From Flavobacterium cellulosilyticum (GTDB lineage Bacteria > Bacteroidota > Bacteroidia > Flavobacteriales > Flavobacteriaceae): 64,000 nucleotides of DNA. The number at the start of each line of letters is the position of its first letter. The stretch's first letter is position 1. The stretch is taken from assembly GCF_004349355.1 (NCBI RefSeq), contig NZ_SMFK01000015.1, positions 1 to 64,000 of the forward strand, given 5' to 3'. Positions 53,551 to 63,284 of this stretch are shown here, one piece after another. The notes below the pieces were generated by a model, which saw only the letters and a list, made by a program, of their open reading frames with translations, was not told the origin of the DNA and made no database searches. The position numbers were made by a program, and so were the translations under genes.

Positions 53551-53581
53551 AAGAGCGATTCAGAGATGAATCGCTTTTTTT
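53551..53581 (+). terminator. Intrinsic terminator after tRNA-Asp
   Basis: GCGATTCA pairs with TGAATCGC around GAGA, followed by a T-run. Confidence 0.88.
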
Positions 53582-53663
53582 GCCAATAATAGTATCTAAA
53601 GCAGTTGTGTTGTTTTCGCTACCACTTTGTAACTCGTAGCTCGGTTTAGTAGTTAGACCAATG

Positions 53664-53694
53664 AAAAGCTTTCCACTTTGTGGATGGCTTTTTT
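53664..53694 (+). terminator. Second terminator-like hairpin downstream of tRNA-Asp
   Basis: AAAAGC...TCCA pairs with TGGA...GCTTTT with a small internal loop, then T-rich sequence. No gene lies between it and the previous terminator. A short tract just before it (GGTTTAGTAGTTAGACC) faintly resembles a tRNA 5' end. The rest of 53540-53945 holds no ORF. Confidence 0.4.
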
Positions 53695-53945
53695 GATTTT
53701 AGGGCAATTCCTAATTTTAGTATTTCTTCTTAATTTTTTTCTCTCCATTCACTTCCAATTATAGGATCAATCCCAAAAAGTATTTCTTGGGTTCGATTCG
53801 TTTCTTGCATTAATAAAATTGTTTAGAATTTATTAAAAAATTAAATAAAAATCAAGACAGAAATTTATGAAATGTAAAACAAACATTATTTTTTATTAAA
53901 TTAGCGCAATCGATTGTACTATAAACTTTAAAAACCAAAAAACCT

Positions 53946-56900
53946 ATGAAAAAAAAATACTTATTATGTGTTGCGTTGATGTTCTTTGCTGCCATAATTC
54001 ATGGACAAATAACAAATTCTGTTACCTATGATTTTAGGGATGGGACAATTATTTCATCAAAACAAAGCGCTGATGGTAAACTTACATTAGCTGGTGCGTA
54101 TATTTGGCATAACAGTAGTCCAACAGGTTACGGGCTGGATTTAAAAGTGAATCAAGAGGTTAATATCGCTGTGTCTGGTAGTTGTACAATTAGATTTTTA
54201 GGTTCTGCATATTCTGGCTTAAAAATGGTCGGTACAGCTACGGTTTCAGGAGATCTAGGAACTCAAGTTACAAAAGTAGCTGCTGATAAAGTAGATACTT
54301 ATGATTTTGTATATTCTGGAGTTGCGAAAACTTTAAATTTCAAAACGGTAGCGGGAACAGGTGGAGATACTTATCTTCCTACAATTCAAGTTATTCCTGC
54401 TCAATTAGGGAAAGACTTTACAGTAGCAGAAAAAAATATTCCTTATTATTTTGATTTAAGAAATCAAAGTATTGTGCCTTCTAGCCCTCCAAACAATATT
54501 GAAGTAGGCTTATTCAAGATGACTGCTGGAACTTCAAATGGTCTTGGTCTAAACGGTAGTCAGCATGGTATTACTTTTAAAGATGGGAATGCAATAACGC
54601 TTAAAGTTGCGGGTAACAGTTATATTAGAGTTGCAGCAGATCAATATTCAGCTGGAGCAATCAAGGCAACTAGTGCAACTGGAGCTTTTAATATTGTTTC
54701 TCAAAGTAACAATACTGGAGCTACATTTAGTGATGGAGCTCCTCTATATATTGATTTTCTTTATGTAGGTACTGCAGGTACAGTTGTTCTTGAACACACA
54801 GGTGGTGGTACAACTTACTTGCCTTACATTGAAATTTCTCCGAATCCTTATAATGTTTCTTTAAGTACCTATACTCAGAAATCCGGTACAGTAACTATAA
54901 ATGGAGTAGCCATTAACTTAACTTCTGGTGCTACTTCTACTGACAATGCTTCAATTACTTTAAGTAGTGGCATTGTATTAAGTGCTTTGAGTGATAATGG
55001 TTTTGTTGCCCTTAATCTGGGAGGTAACATGTCAACAATTACTCCTACTGTTTCTGGAGATATTGCATCAGCAACAATCTCTGGTAGTAATTTAAATATT
55101 ACTTATGCTAATAGCAGTAATGATCCAAAAACATACACAATAAAACTCTATGATAACAGTTATTTAAACGGAATAACTAAATATGATTTTAGAGATGGAA
55201 CTATTATTACTGCAAAACAAAGCACAGATGGTTTACTTATTTTAGGAGGAGCTTATACTTTTCACGGTGCAACTTATGGTCTTGATTTAAAAGCGAATCA
55301 AGAAATGAATCTTACTGTTGCTGGAACTAGTGCAATAAAGTTTCTAGGTTCACAATATTCATCAATGAGTATGTTGGGAACTGCAACGGTATCTGGAGAT
55401 TTAGGAACACAAGCTACAAAAGCTACGACGGATTTAACGGATACTTATGATTTTGTTTATTCAGGTGCTTCAAAAGCTTTAAACTTTAAAGCTGTTACTC
55501 CTGGAACAGACATTTATCTTCCTTCGGTAAGTATTATACCTGCTCAAATGGGGGCTGCTTATGCTGCAACAGTAAAAAATGTGCCTTACTTCTTTGACTT
55601 TAGAGATGGAAGTATTGTTCCAAAAGTCACTCTTGGGAATACGGGTATAAATAAAGGATTAGTAGAAATTGTCCCAGGTTCAACTAGTGCATATGGTTAC
55701 AATGGCACACAACATGGTTCTATTCTAAAAGCAGGGAATCAAATTAAACTCAAAGTATATGGTAATTCCTATATTAAAATAGGAGGAAGTATTTATTCTG
55801 CTGGAACAATTGCTGTTTCAAGTGCAACTGGTAATTTTGATAAAGCATCCCAATCCTCAACCACATCAGCAAATTTTGATACTAATAGAACTTCAGTAGA
55901 TTTTCTTTATGTGGGAACTGCAGGGATTGTAACATTAGATTTTACTGGAACGAATTATGTTCCATACATTGAGGTTGTTCCAGTAACAACTCCTGTTTCA
56001 TTAACTCCTTGGGTTCAAAAAACAGGAACAATAACCATTAATGGAACAGTAATAAATTTCACAGCAGGTGCAGACATTAGTACTAATGCGACAGTAAATT
56101 TAAGTTCTGGAACAGTTGTAAGTGCTACAAATGTTGCAGCTTCGATACAAATACCTTTAAATGGTAATGCTTTATCAAGTTATTCATCAACATTAACAGG
56201 TGATATAGCTTCGGTTTCAGCAAGTGGAAATGCACTTACAATTACTTTTTCAAATCCTACATCAAATCCCAAAACCTATACTTTAAATATTGCAGATAAT
56301 AGCGTCATAGTTGAAGCTGTTGCTGGACAAACCTATGCTTATAATTTTACAGATGGGACTGTTCTTCCACAAACAAGTTACCAAGCATTGCGTTACAACA
56401 CTTTTACAACAAGTGATGGCATTCTTAATTTAAAAAGCAACACCGCTACCGATGCCAATAAGTTTGGTTATCACGATGCAGCGCATGGTGCAGTGTTTTT
56501 TCCAGGAAATTCTATGAATATGATAGTTGCAGGTAAGGCAACAATTACTTTTGTAGTCTGTACCTATGGTAGTGGAGTTGACGGTGTTTTTGAATTTAAA
56601 GATGCGAATTCAAATATATTAGGTTCTGTAAATGCTCAAAATATTGGAGGAGCGGATGCTACCGCTGTAAGTTTTACTTATACAGGGACTAAAGGGGTAA
56701 TTACCGCAACATTAAAAAGTGCTGGTTTTCCAAATGCTGAATTTTATATTCATGGTATGAATATAGAAAATGCAGCAGCAATCGTTGTCTCAAATGGAAA
56801 AACTGATGTATGGGATTTTGGTGCAGAACAATTGGATACAGCCTTATACAATAACAAATTAACATCAAGTATTATAAATTCTTGGTATTCTCCATCGATT

Positions 56901-59900
56901 GTAGTGGGAAGTTCAGCTAATGTTTTGCCATCTTTTACTGCTGGAGTATTGAGTTGGGTTGGTGGTTCAAACGACAGATTGAGAACTACAAATACAGCTC
57001 TTACACGTTATGATGAGAACATAGGTAGTGCAGTAGGATATAAGGGTAGGGTATATGTTAATGGGGCTGCTGCTTCAGGACGATATATGAGTCTTACCTT
57101 AAGCGCAGATGATGAGGTTACTGTAGTTGCAAGTACAGATTCAGGTGGAATGGTTAACTTTCAATATGTTGCAGATGCCGCTTCTCAAACGAATGTTGTT
57201 TCAGTGCCAACTAGCTTGACAGAACTTCACTTTGTTGCAAAACAAGCAGGTGCTTATCATATTTTTGATACTCAAGGCAAACCAAGTTATTATAGAATTT
57301 TAAGAAAAGATGCTAACTATAAAACGTTAACCGGAAATGTAGATGTTACTCAGGCATCTGGAATACCTAATGGATACACTATTGTTTTTACTAATGCAGC
57401 CGGAAAAACTTGGTCTTCAACCGTGTCATCAGGATCTTATAGTGTAAAACTTCCAATTGGTTATACCTATCAATTGAGTTTGTCTAATGCCAATGGTTAT
57501 ATTATCAGTAATGGTAATTCTTTAAATGTTACTGACACAACAACAACTTATAATATAACAATTGTAAAAGTACAATTGTACACAGTAAGTGGTTCTATTA
57601 CAGGACTAGGAACCGATATATCAAAATTAACGTTAAAGTATGTTCCTAATCCAGCAGCTAATAAAATATATGTGCCTAGTCCAGTTATAAATACTGGAGC
57701 ATCAACATATACAATAGATTTAGAGCCAAATGTTGAGTATACTATTTCTGGTCAAGGGGTTAATAATTTTGAAATACTTTCAAATAAAATTACTATTGGT
57801 AATTCAAATGTAAATTCAAATGTAGTTTTTACAGCTAAACCAGTTTATACAGTTGCTATAAATACCACGGGATTAAATTCGGCTCAATTGTCTAAATTGG
57901 CATTAACTTTTACAAATTTGAATGAATCGGGCTATGTGTATAATTTCACTTCCGTTTCTGGTATCGCTTTGCGAAATGGTGTTTATACAGTAGCTTATAG
58001 TGGTCTAGATGAATATCCAGTTGAAACGAGCTTAATTTCTAACCTAACAGTGAATGGAGTAAACACAGTCAAGTCATTTGCTTTTAAACCAGTAACTAAT
58101 TGGTCTTTTGATGATAAAGTGATTGTAAATGGAAATCCTGCCTATAAAGGAATGCTTTTTACAGGTACAGTTGCAAACGAAATCTCCAAAGGACATTTAA
58201 CAACAAAAGCAGGAGCAACTATTAAAGTTCCAGTAAATGTTGGAGATAAAGTGGCTATTACTTATTATTATTCAGCAGATTTTTCAATTGAAGGTGGTAC
58301 AGCCATAACAACTACAAGCAATAGTACAAGTGTCTTTGAAAATGTTGAATATTCTTATACTGGTTCTGCTCCTGGTTTTGTTACTATTACAGTAGGTTCT
58401 GGTGCCGTTACTACCTATTTTACAAATATTGCAGTCGGAGGTAGTAATCCATATAAATCAGTAATTACAGTAGGTACAGATAAAGATTATCAAACTATAA
58501 ATGGGGCACTTAGTGCGATTTCTAAAATGACTCGTACCAGCACAGATCGTGTAATTATCATGATAGATCCAGGGAACTACGAAGAAATGCTTGACATCAC
58601 ACAAGCAAATGTCACCTTGAAAAATGCGGCGGCTACTCCTAATATTGACTTAATCAACAAAGGAGTCGATATAAAATCGGGTGCAGTTCGAATTACTTCG
58701 TATTATGGTCATGGTTATAACTACTATAGTATGAAAAATAATCAGAAATGGGATGCCGATGTGTTAAGAGTAAATAAAGAAAATGGGTATTTAACTTATG
58801 AAAACAAAGGATCAGGAACAACGAATGGTTCTTATTGGAATGCTACAGTAGTTGTTTATGCCAATGGTTTTGAAGCCAATAATATTATTTTCGAAAACTC
58901 ATATAATCAATATATTTCGAAAAAAGAATCTGAGGATGTAGTGGTGATGTGGACTTCTGGAAGCAAAGGGCTTAGACCAACAACTATGGGAAGCACTGCC
59001 GTTCAAGACAGAAGTTTTGTGGAGAGAGCTGCTGCGATTTCGATTGCAAATAATATAGATAAAGTGGTGTTGAATAAATGTAGAGTTGTAGGTCGTCAGG
59101 ATACATTCTTTGGAGGCTCAGGATCTAGAGTTGTTGTTTATAAAGGAGTAATGATGGGAGCTGTTGATTATATTTTTGGTGGTATGGATGCTGTCTTTTA
59201 TAAAACTGATTTAGCGATGAATACTAGTGATGTAAGTGGCGATGAATCCTACTTAAGTGCAGCGCAACAAGCTTCAGGAAGAGGGTATTTAATGTACGAA
59301 TGTAACGTTACTACTGCAATACCTGGAACCGAAACAGCTTCTGTTTATCGTTCTAAACCAGGTTATTTCGGTCGCCCATGGGAAGCTACAACTAGTGAAG
59401 TAGTATTTTACAATACTACAATTGAAACCTCTAATTATCCAGGATCTGAAGGTTTATCATTGATTAAACCTCTTGGATGGCAAAACACATTGGGCGGTAC
59501 TTCTGCTAAAATGTATGAGTATGGAACTATTGAAAATTCGGGTTTAAATAACTCATCTAGTCGTGCATCATGGGCCACTTTATTATCTGTGCCAACTCTA
59601 ACAGATGGAACGGCTATTACCACTTTTAATTTTACTAAAGGCTCAGATGGTTGGGATCCAATTCCTCAATTAATTACAAATGATCCACTTGGAGTCAAGC
59701 AATATCTTGCTAATTCTAATGTAAGTGTGTATGCCTACAAAGAAACAATAGTGGTATCTAATGTAAAATCAAGCACGAAAATTAAAGTTTATAATTTAAA
59801 TGGCGCATTGGTAAAATCATTCGAAACTAGCGAAAACACGCAGTTTAATTTAAACAAAGGTGTGTGGGTTGTTGTAGTTAAGGATGCCCAAGGTCAAAAA

Positions 59901-59924
59901 GCAGTTAAATTAATGACATATTAA
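53946..59924 (+). CDS. Giant secreted pectinesterase with repeated modules and T9SS sorting tail
   Basis: 1992 residues. Signal peptide (1-21, ends HGQ). Two homologous blocks of about 380 residues (about 26-405 and 410-785) start YDFRDGTII and each contain a second YYFDLR/YFFDFR sub-module. A third related unit begins near 797 (YNFTDGTVL) and a WDFGAEQLDTALYNN module near 955. The CE8 pectin methylesterase domain spans about 1503-1905, with GRQDTFFGG (near 1716), DYIFGG (Asp near 1741) and GRPWE (near 1810). The C-terminal 75 residues (KIKVYNLNGALVKSF) are a type A T9SS sorting domain, so it is exported to the cell surface. De-esterifies pectin; the N-terminal modules may bind substrate. Confidence 0.93.
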   Translation: MKKKYLLCVALMFFAAIIHGQITNSVTYDFRDGTIISSKQSADGKLTLAGAYIWHNSSPTGYGLDLKVNQEVNIAVSGSCTIRFLGSAYSGLKMVGTATVSGDLGTQVTKVAADKVDTYDFVYSGVAKTLNFKTVAGTGGDTYLPTIQVIPAQLGKDFTVAEKNIPYYFDLRNQSIVPSSPPNNIEVGLFKMTAGTSNGLGLNGSQHGITFKDGNAITLKVAGNSYIRVAADQYSAGAIKATSATGAFNIVSQSNNTGATFSDGAPLYIDFLYVGTAGTVVLEHTGGGTTYLPYIEISPNPYNVSLSTYTQKSGTVTINGVAINLTSGATSTDNASITLSSGIVLSALSDNGFVALNLGGNMSTITPTVSGDIASATISGSNLNITYANSSNDPKTYTIKLYDNSYLNGITKYDFRDGTIITAKQSTDGLLILGGAYTFHGATYGLDLKANQEMNLTVAGTSAIKFLGSQYSSMSMLGTATVSGDLGTQATKATTDLTDTYDFVYSGASKALNFKAVTPGTDIYLPSVSIIPAQMGAAYAATVKNVPYFFDFRDGSIVPKVTLGNTGINKGLVEIVPGSTSAYGYNGTQHGSILKAGNQIKLKVYGNSYIKIGGSIYSAGTIAVSSATGNFDKASQSSTTSANFDTNRTSVDFLYVGTAGIVTLDFTGTNYVPYIEVVPVTTPVSLTPWVQKTGTITINGTVINFTAGADISTNATVNLSSGTVVSATNVAASIQIPLNGNALSSYSSTLTGDIASVSASGNALTITFSNPTSNPKTYTLNIADNSVIVEAVAGQTYAYNFTDGTVLPQTSYQALRYNTFTTSDGILNLKSNTATDANKFGYHDAAHGAVFFPGNSMNMIVAGKATITFVVCTYGSGVDGVFEFKDANSNILGSVNAQNIGGADATAVSFTYTGTKGVITATLKSAGFPNAEFYIHGMNIENAAAIVVSNGKTDVWDFGAEQLDTALYNNKLTSSIINSWYSPSIVVGSSANVLPSFTAGVLSWVGGSNDRLRTTNTALTRYDENIGSAVGYKGRVYVNGAAASGRYMSLTLSADDEVTVVASTDSGGMVNFQYVADAASQTNVVSVPTSLTELHFVAKQAGAYHIFDTQGKPSYYRILRKDANYKTLTGNVDVTQASGIPNGYTIVFTNAAGKTWSSTVSSGSYSVKLPIGYTYQLSLSNANGYIISNGNSLNVTDTTTTYNITIVKVQLYTVSGSITGLGTDISKLTLKYVPNPAANKIYVPSPVINTGASTYTIDLEPNVEYTISGQGVNNFEILSNKITIGNSNVNSNVVFTAKPVYTVAINTTGLNSAQLSKLALTFTNLNESGYVYNFTSVSGIALRNGVYTVAYSGLDEYPVETSLISNLTVNGVNTVKSFAFKPVTNWSFDDKVIVNGNPAYKGMLFTGTVANEISKGHLTTKAGATIKVPVNVGDKVAITYYYSADFSIEGGTAITTTSNSTSVFENVEYSYTGSAPGFVTITVGSGAVTTYFTNIAVGGSNPYKSVITVGTDKDYQTINGALSAISKMTRTSTDRVIIMIDPGNYEEMLDITQANVTLKNAAATPNIDLINKGVDIKSGAVRITSYYGHGYNYYSMKNNQKWDADVLRVNKENGYLTYENKGSGTTNGSYWNATVVVYANGFEANNIIFENSYNQYISKKESEDVVVMWTSGSKGLRPTTMGSTAVQDRSFVERAAAISIANNIDKVVLNKCRVVGRQDTFFGGSGSRVVVYKGVMMGAVDYIFGGMDAVFYKTDLAMNTSDVSGDESYLSAAQQASGRGYLMYECNVTTAIPGTETASVYRSKPGYFGRPWEATTSEVVFYNTTIETSNYPGSEGLSLIKPLGWQNTLGGTSAKMYEYGTIENSGLNNSSSRASWATLLSVPTLTDGTAITTFNFTKGSDGWDPIPQLITNDPLGVKQYLANSNVSVYAYKETIVVSNVKSSTKIKVYNLNGALVKSFETSENTQFNLNKGVWVVVVKDAQGQKAVKLMTY

Positions 59925-59944
59925 TTAATTAAATAAGCATAAGT

Positions 59945-59974
59945 AAAAGCCCTAATTTTTTAGGGCTTTTTTTT
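59945..59974. terminator. Bidirectional terminator after the pectinesterase gene
   Basis: AAAAGCCCTAA pairs with TTAGGGCTTTT, with T-runs on both strands, between convergent genes. Confidence 0.88.
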
Positions 59975-59984
59975 GTTTTTTATT

Positions 59985-60485
59985 TCAAAAAAATCCCGCT
60001 TTATTTGTCCAAACAACCCAAAGAAATAATCCTAAAAACACCATACAAACAACAAACTTCATAAAGCTAGACGCTAGTAAACCAATAAAGGATCCTGTTG
60101 CCGCTTTAAATGCGCGATGATGGTCTTTGTGATCATAAATGAGTTCACCTATAAAGGCACCTACAAAAGGGCCAATAATGAAACCCAAAGGTATTGGAGC
60201 AAAAATCCCAACAAGCAAACCAATATTTGTTCCCCAAATGCCATAAGAACTTCCACCAAATTTTTTGGTGCCTTTAGCAGGAATCACATAATCTAGTATG
60301 GAAATTAGAGCTGTAATTATAAAGCTAATTCCAAGGATCCAATAATTCGCGGGCACTGCATTCGTGAAATAAAGTAAAGCTAATCCAATCCAACTCAAAC
60401 TAGGCCCCGGTAGGACAGGTAGTAAACTCCCTACAACGCCTAGAAGCATCAACGCAAAACCTAGAATCAACAGGAATATATCCAT
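59985..60485 (-). CDS. DUF456-family membrane protein
   Basis: 166 residues with five to six membrane segments and the DUF456 Gly-rich pattern: GVVGSLLPVLPGPSLSWIGL, GTKKFGGSSYGIWGTNIGLL and IIGPFVGAFIGELIYDHKDH. Function unknown. Alone on its strand. Confidence 0.87.
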   Translation of the reverse strand: MDIFLLILGFALMLLGVVGSLLPVLPGPSLSWIGLALLYFTNAVPANYWILGISFIITALISILDYVIPAKGTKKFGGSSYGIWGTNIGLLVGIFAPIPLGFIIGPFVGAFIGELIYDHKDHHRAFKAATGSFIGLLASSFMKFVVCMVFLGLFLWVVWTNKAGFF

Positions 60486-60557
60486 AAATTTTTTTTTAGT
60501 ATTTTTGAAAATTAAAAGGTAATTAGAAATAAAAGTATAAAAACCTTTGTTTTAAAA

Positions 60558-60937
60558 ATGAATATGCGAAAAATATTTTAATACTACTATTGTTCTTCTT
60601 CTTTGCTTATAGCATTCATGCATAAGAAAAACAAGTAAATTCTGTTGATGAAGCATTAAAATAATCGATTTATAACCAGAATAAAAAAGAAGTTATGAAT
60701 TACTCTATGAAAGAATTTGAAACTCTTTTTTTTGAGTTTTTAAGTAAAAAAACAAATGACAGTTTGGTTTTAACGAAAGAGGAATTTTACACTTACACAG
60801 TTAAAATGGCTATTTATTCGGATCGATTAGCAACCTTATATCCTAAGGAAAAAGAAGTTGCCCAAGCAAGTAAAAAGAAGTGGATGTCAGAAAGCTATGA
60901 AGATTGTTTGCTTTCTAAACAAATCCAAAAAAAATAA
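60558..60937 (+). pseudogene. Broken small secreted protein
   Basis: The frame of the last 80 codons (MNYSMKEFETLFFEFLSKKT...) extends upstream through a TAA at 60662, IYNQNKKEV between, another TAA at 60623 directly after a signal-peptide-like ILLLFFFFAYSIHA, and a one-base shift to MNMRKIF at 60558. Reconstructed, it is a roughly 125-residue protein with a signal peptide ending SIHA. Three lesions make it a probable pseudogene. The 80-residue remnant could still be translated from its internal ATG at 60695. Confidence 0.6.
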
Positions 60938-60979
60938 TTGTATTTTTATCCAATATTAGTTCCATTCAAACACACACCA

Positions 60980-61456
60980 TTGAAACACTTTTTACTTTTT
61001 TTTATAATCATTCTTTTTAACTCCTGTCAATATTTTGACAAGAAAGTTCCGTCAGAGAAAGATTTGCTGCAAAAGGAATTGAAAGCCATCAATTGGAAGG
61101 AAGTTGATGAATTTCCTTCTGTTGCAGATTGTGATAAAATAGAGAGTAAAATCATGCGCCAACAGTGTTTTTTTGAATACATGACCCAACTTATTCAATT
61201 TAAATTAAGCGTCGACACCTTATCAATGCTTTATCCAGAATTAGATACCATAGAAGTAAAAGTTACAATATATCCTAATTCAAGATTACAATTCGAGCCC
61301 CTTTTTCCCAAAGATTCCGTTGCTTATGATACTATAAAAATTGATAGTATTCTTAAAGCACGTTTAGTAGGTTTTCCAAAAATAAATCCAGCTATTAAAA
61401 GAGGGATTCCTGTAAAAACCCAATTTATTTTACCCGTAATTCTCAAAGTCGAATAA
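60980..61456 (+). CDS. Lipoprotein of unknown function, 158 aa
   Basis: I choose the TTG at 60980 because it begins a clean lipoprotein signal (KHFLLFFIIILFNSC); another TTG lies at 60938 and there is no ATG. The mature part has helices and a conserved-looking KELKAINWKEVDEFPSVADC, CFFEYMTQLIQFKLSVDTLS and a beta-rich second half (VTIYPNSRLQFEPL, KTQFILPVILKV) resembling the C-terminal fold of TonB-like domains. Four bases before the DUF4184 gene, so co-transcribed. Confidence 0.7.
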   Translation: MKHFLLFFIIILFNSCQYFDKKVPSEKDLLQKELKAINWKEVDEFPSVADCDKIESKIMRQQCFFEYMTQLIQFKLSVDTLSMLYPELDTIEVKVTIYPNSRLQFEPLFPKDSVAYDTIKIDSILKARLVGFPKINPAIKRGIPVKTQFILPVILKVE

Positions 61457-61459
61457 TCA

Positions 61460-62188
61460 ATGCCATTTACGTTTTCTCATCCAGCTATTATTTTACCCTT
61501 TTTAAAAAATAAAAAGCTATCTGCTACTGCCTTGATTGCAGGTTCGATGTCTCCTGATTATGAATATTTTTTTAGAATGAAAGGTCAATTGGAATTTGGT
61601 CATACTTTTTTAGGAATATTTTTAATCGATTTGCCTTTAGGTTTAATTGTAATGTTTGCTTTTCATGGATTAATTAAAAAGGTATTTATCGAAAATTCCC
61701 CAGTCTTTTTGCAAGAACGATTACAAGAATTAAAGGAATTTAATTGGGTTCAGTATTTTAAAAGTAATGTATTCACCGTTTTAATTTCCTTTTTTTTAGG
61801 AGCTTTTTCTCATCTTTTATGGGATTCATTTACGCACTCAGATGGTTTTTTTGTGGAACGATTTCCTTTTTTTTATTATGAAGTTGGTTCGTTTAGTGTT
61901 TATGTAATCGCTATTTATGTAATCGCACAGTATGTATGTTCGCTTATTGGTTTGATTTTAATTTTTATTTACATATATAATCTTCCTAAAAGTAATACTA
62001 AAATCAATACTATTAATATGAATTATTGGTATTTGAATGCGTTATTATCGGTAATTATTATAGCAATACGATTCTATTTTGGAACTCCTATGGATGATAT
62101 TGGGATATTCATCGTAAGTATCCTTACGCCAATTATTATTGCCATTACAATATCGGGCATTGTATTTAGAAAGAAATCAATTATTTAG
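61460..62188 (+). CDS. DUF4184-family membrane protein
   Basis: 242 residues opening PFTFSHPAIILPFLKNKK and with IAGSMSPDYEYFFRM and AFSHLLWDSFTHSDGFF, the His/Asp patterns of DUF4184, a family related to membrane-bound metal-dependent hydrolases (YdjM-like). About six membrane helices. Its last 8 bases overlap the convergent glycosyltransferase. Confidence 0.87.
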   Translation: MPFTFSHPAIILPFLKNKKLSATALIAGSMSPDYEYFFRMKGQLEFGHTFLGIFLIDLPLGLIVMFAFHGLIKKVFIENSPVFLQERLQELKEFNWVQYFKSNVFTVLISFFLGAFSHLLWDSFTHSDGFFVERFPFFYYEVGSFSVYVIAIYVIAQYVCSLIGLILIFIYIYNLPKSNTKINTINMNYWYLNALLSVIIIAIRFYFGTPMDDIGIFIVSILTPIIIAITISGIVFRKKSII

Positions 62189-63284
62189 AAAATATTCTTC
62201 CTTTCCATTCGTATTTTCCAAAAAAAAGGGAATACAAAACGACAATCACACTAAAAAATGGGTACAAAAAACTACTAATTAAATAGAAACGAGTTTCATT
62301 AATTAAGAAACGATTTGTTTTATGAATTAAAATAAAGTCAACCAAAATTTTAGCTAACAATGAAAAGCACCATAAATAGGTGTTTCCAAAACCAACCAAC
62401 CAACAACCAATAACTAACAAAAAGGATAAGTTTTCTCCAAAAACTATCAATCCCAATCCAATTCCAATACGGCTTTGGTAGGAGCTCGTTTTAGCAGCCC
62501 AACGCACTCTTTGGTAAAACAAAGATTTCCAATCGTTCAGCGGTTTTGTAATTACAATGGTGTTACTCGATTTTAAATAATGGACTTTATTAGGGTATTT
62601 TGCCATAGCTTTTTGTAACAAAAAAACATCATCGCCACTGGCAATTTTATTGTTGCCTTCAAAACCATTTAGTGCTTCAAAAAAAGATTTTTGGTATGCC
62701 AAGTTGGCGCCATTACACATAAATCCTTTTCCAATTCCAAAACTTCCCATCGTTGCTCCCTGCAAACTAGCTAAGTCCAATTGTTGAAAATGATGCAAAA
62801 AGGAATTGGTAAAATCATAAGTTACTGCTCCAGCAATCATCGAAACAGGATTTATTTGAATATAATTGTCTAGGGCTAACAACCAGTTTTCATTAACTAC
62901 ACAATCAGCATCCGTGGTGATAATCCATTCGTTTTTTGCCGTATTCATAGCCGTTGTAATCGCATCTTTCTTTGGCGAATTCGAAACCCGAATGTTGTTT
63001 ATTATTTTAACACTGAACACTACATCCTGAACACTGAACACTTCTTCGGAGTCATCATCAACCAGAATAACCTCAAAAAAATCAAATGGATATTTCAATT
63101 TTGAAAGGCTATCTAAAAGCTTTGGCAGATTATTCCCTTCATTCCGAAACGGAACAATAATGGAGAATTTGGTTTTTGGCTTCAGCCCCAGAGATTCAAA
63201 AGAATTAACTTTGGTAAACCCATAAATCAAGGCAATAATTGCAAAGCAATAAATAAGTAGTATGGTGTGTAAAACCAAAATCAT
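62181..63284 (-). CDS. Family 2 glycosyltransferase, membrane-bound
   Basis: 367 residues from the ATG at 63284 (MILVLHTILLIYCFAIIALI); 35 codons upstream are open but overlap the next gene. GT-A features: FSIIVPFRNEGNNLPKLLDS, ILVDDDSEE, TDADCVVNENWL, CNGANLAYQKSFFEALNGFE and QRVRWAAKTS. One N-terminal and three or four C-terminal membrane helices. Shares a 4-base ATGA overlap with the flippase-like gene, so they form one unit, probably making or moving a surface glycolipid. Confidence 0.88.
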   Translation of the reverse strand: MILVLHTILLIYCFAIIALIYGFTKVNSFESLGLKPKTKFSIIVPFRNEGNNLPKLLDSLSKLKYPFDFFEVILVDDDSEEVFSVQDVVFSVKIINNIRVSNSPKKDAITTAMNTAKNEWIITTDADCVVNENWLLALDNYIQINPVSMIAGAVTYDFTNSFLHHFQQLDLASLQGATMGSFGIGKGFMCNGANLAYQKSFFEALNGFEGNNKIASGDDVFLLQKAMAKYPNKVHYLKSSNTIVITKPLNDWKSLFYQRVRWAAKTSSYQSRIGIGLGLIVFGENLSFLLVIGCWLVGFGNTYLWCFSLLAKILVDFILIHKTNRFLINETRFYLISSFLYPFFSVIVVLYSLFFGKYEWKGRIFSK

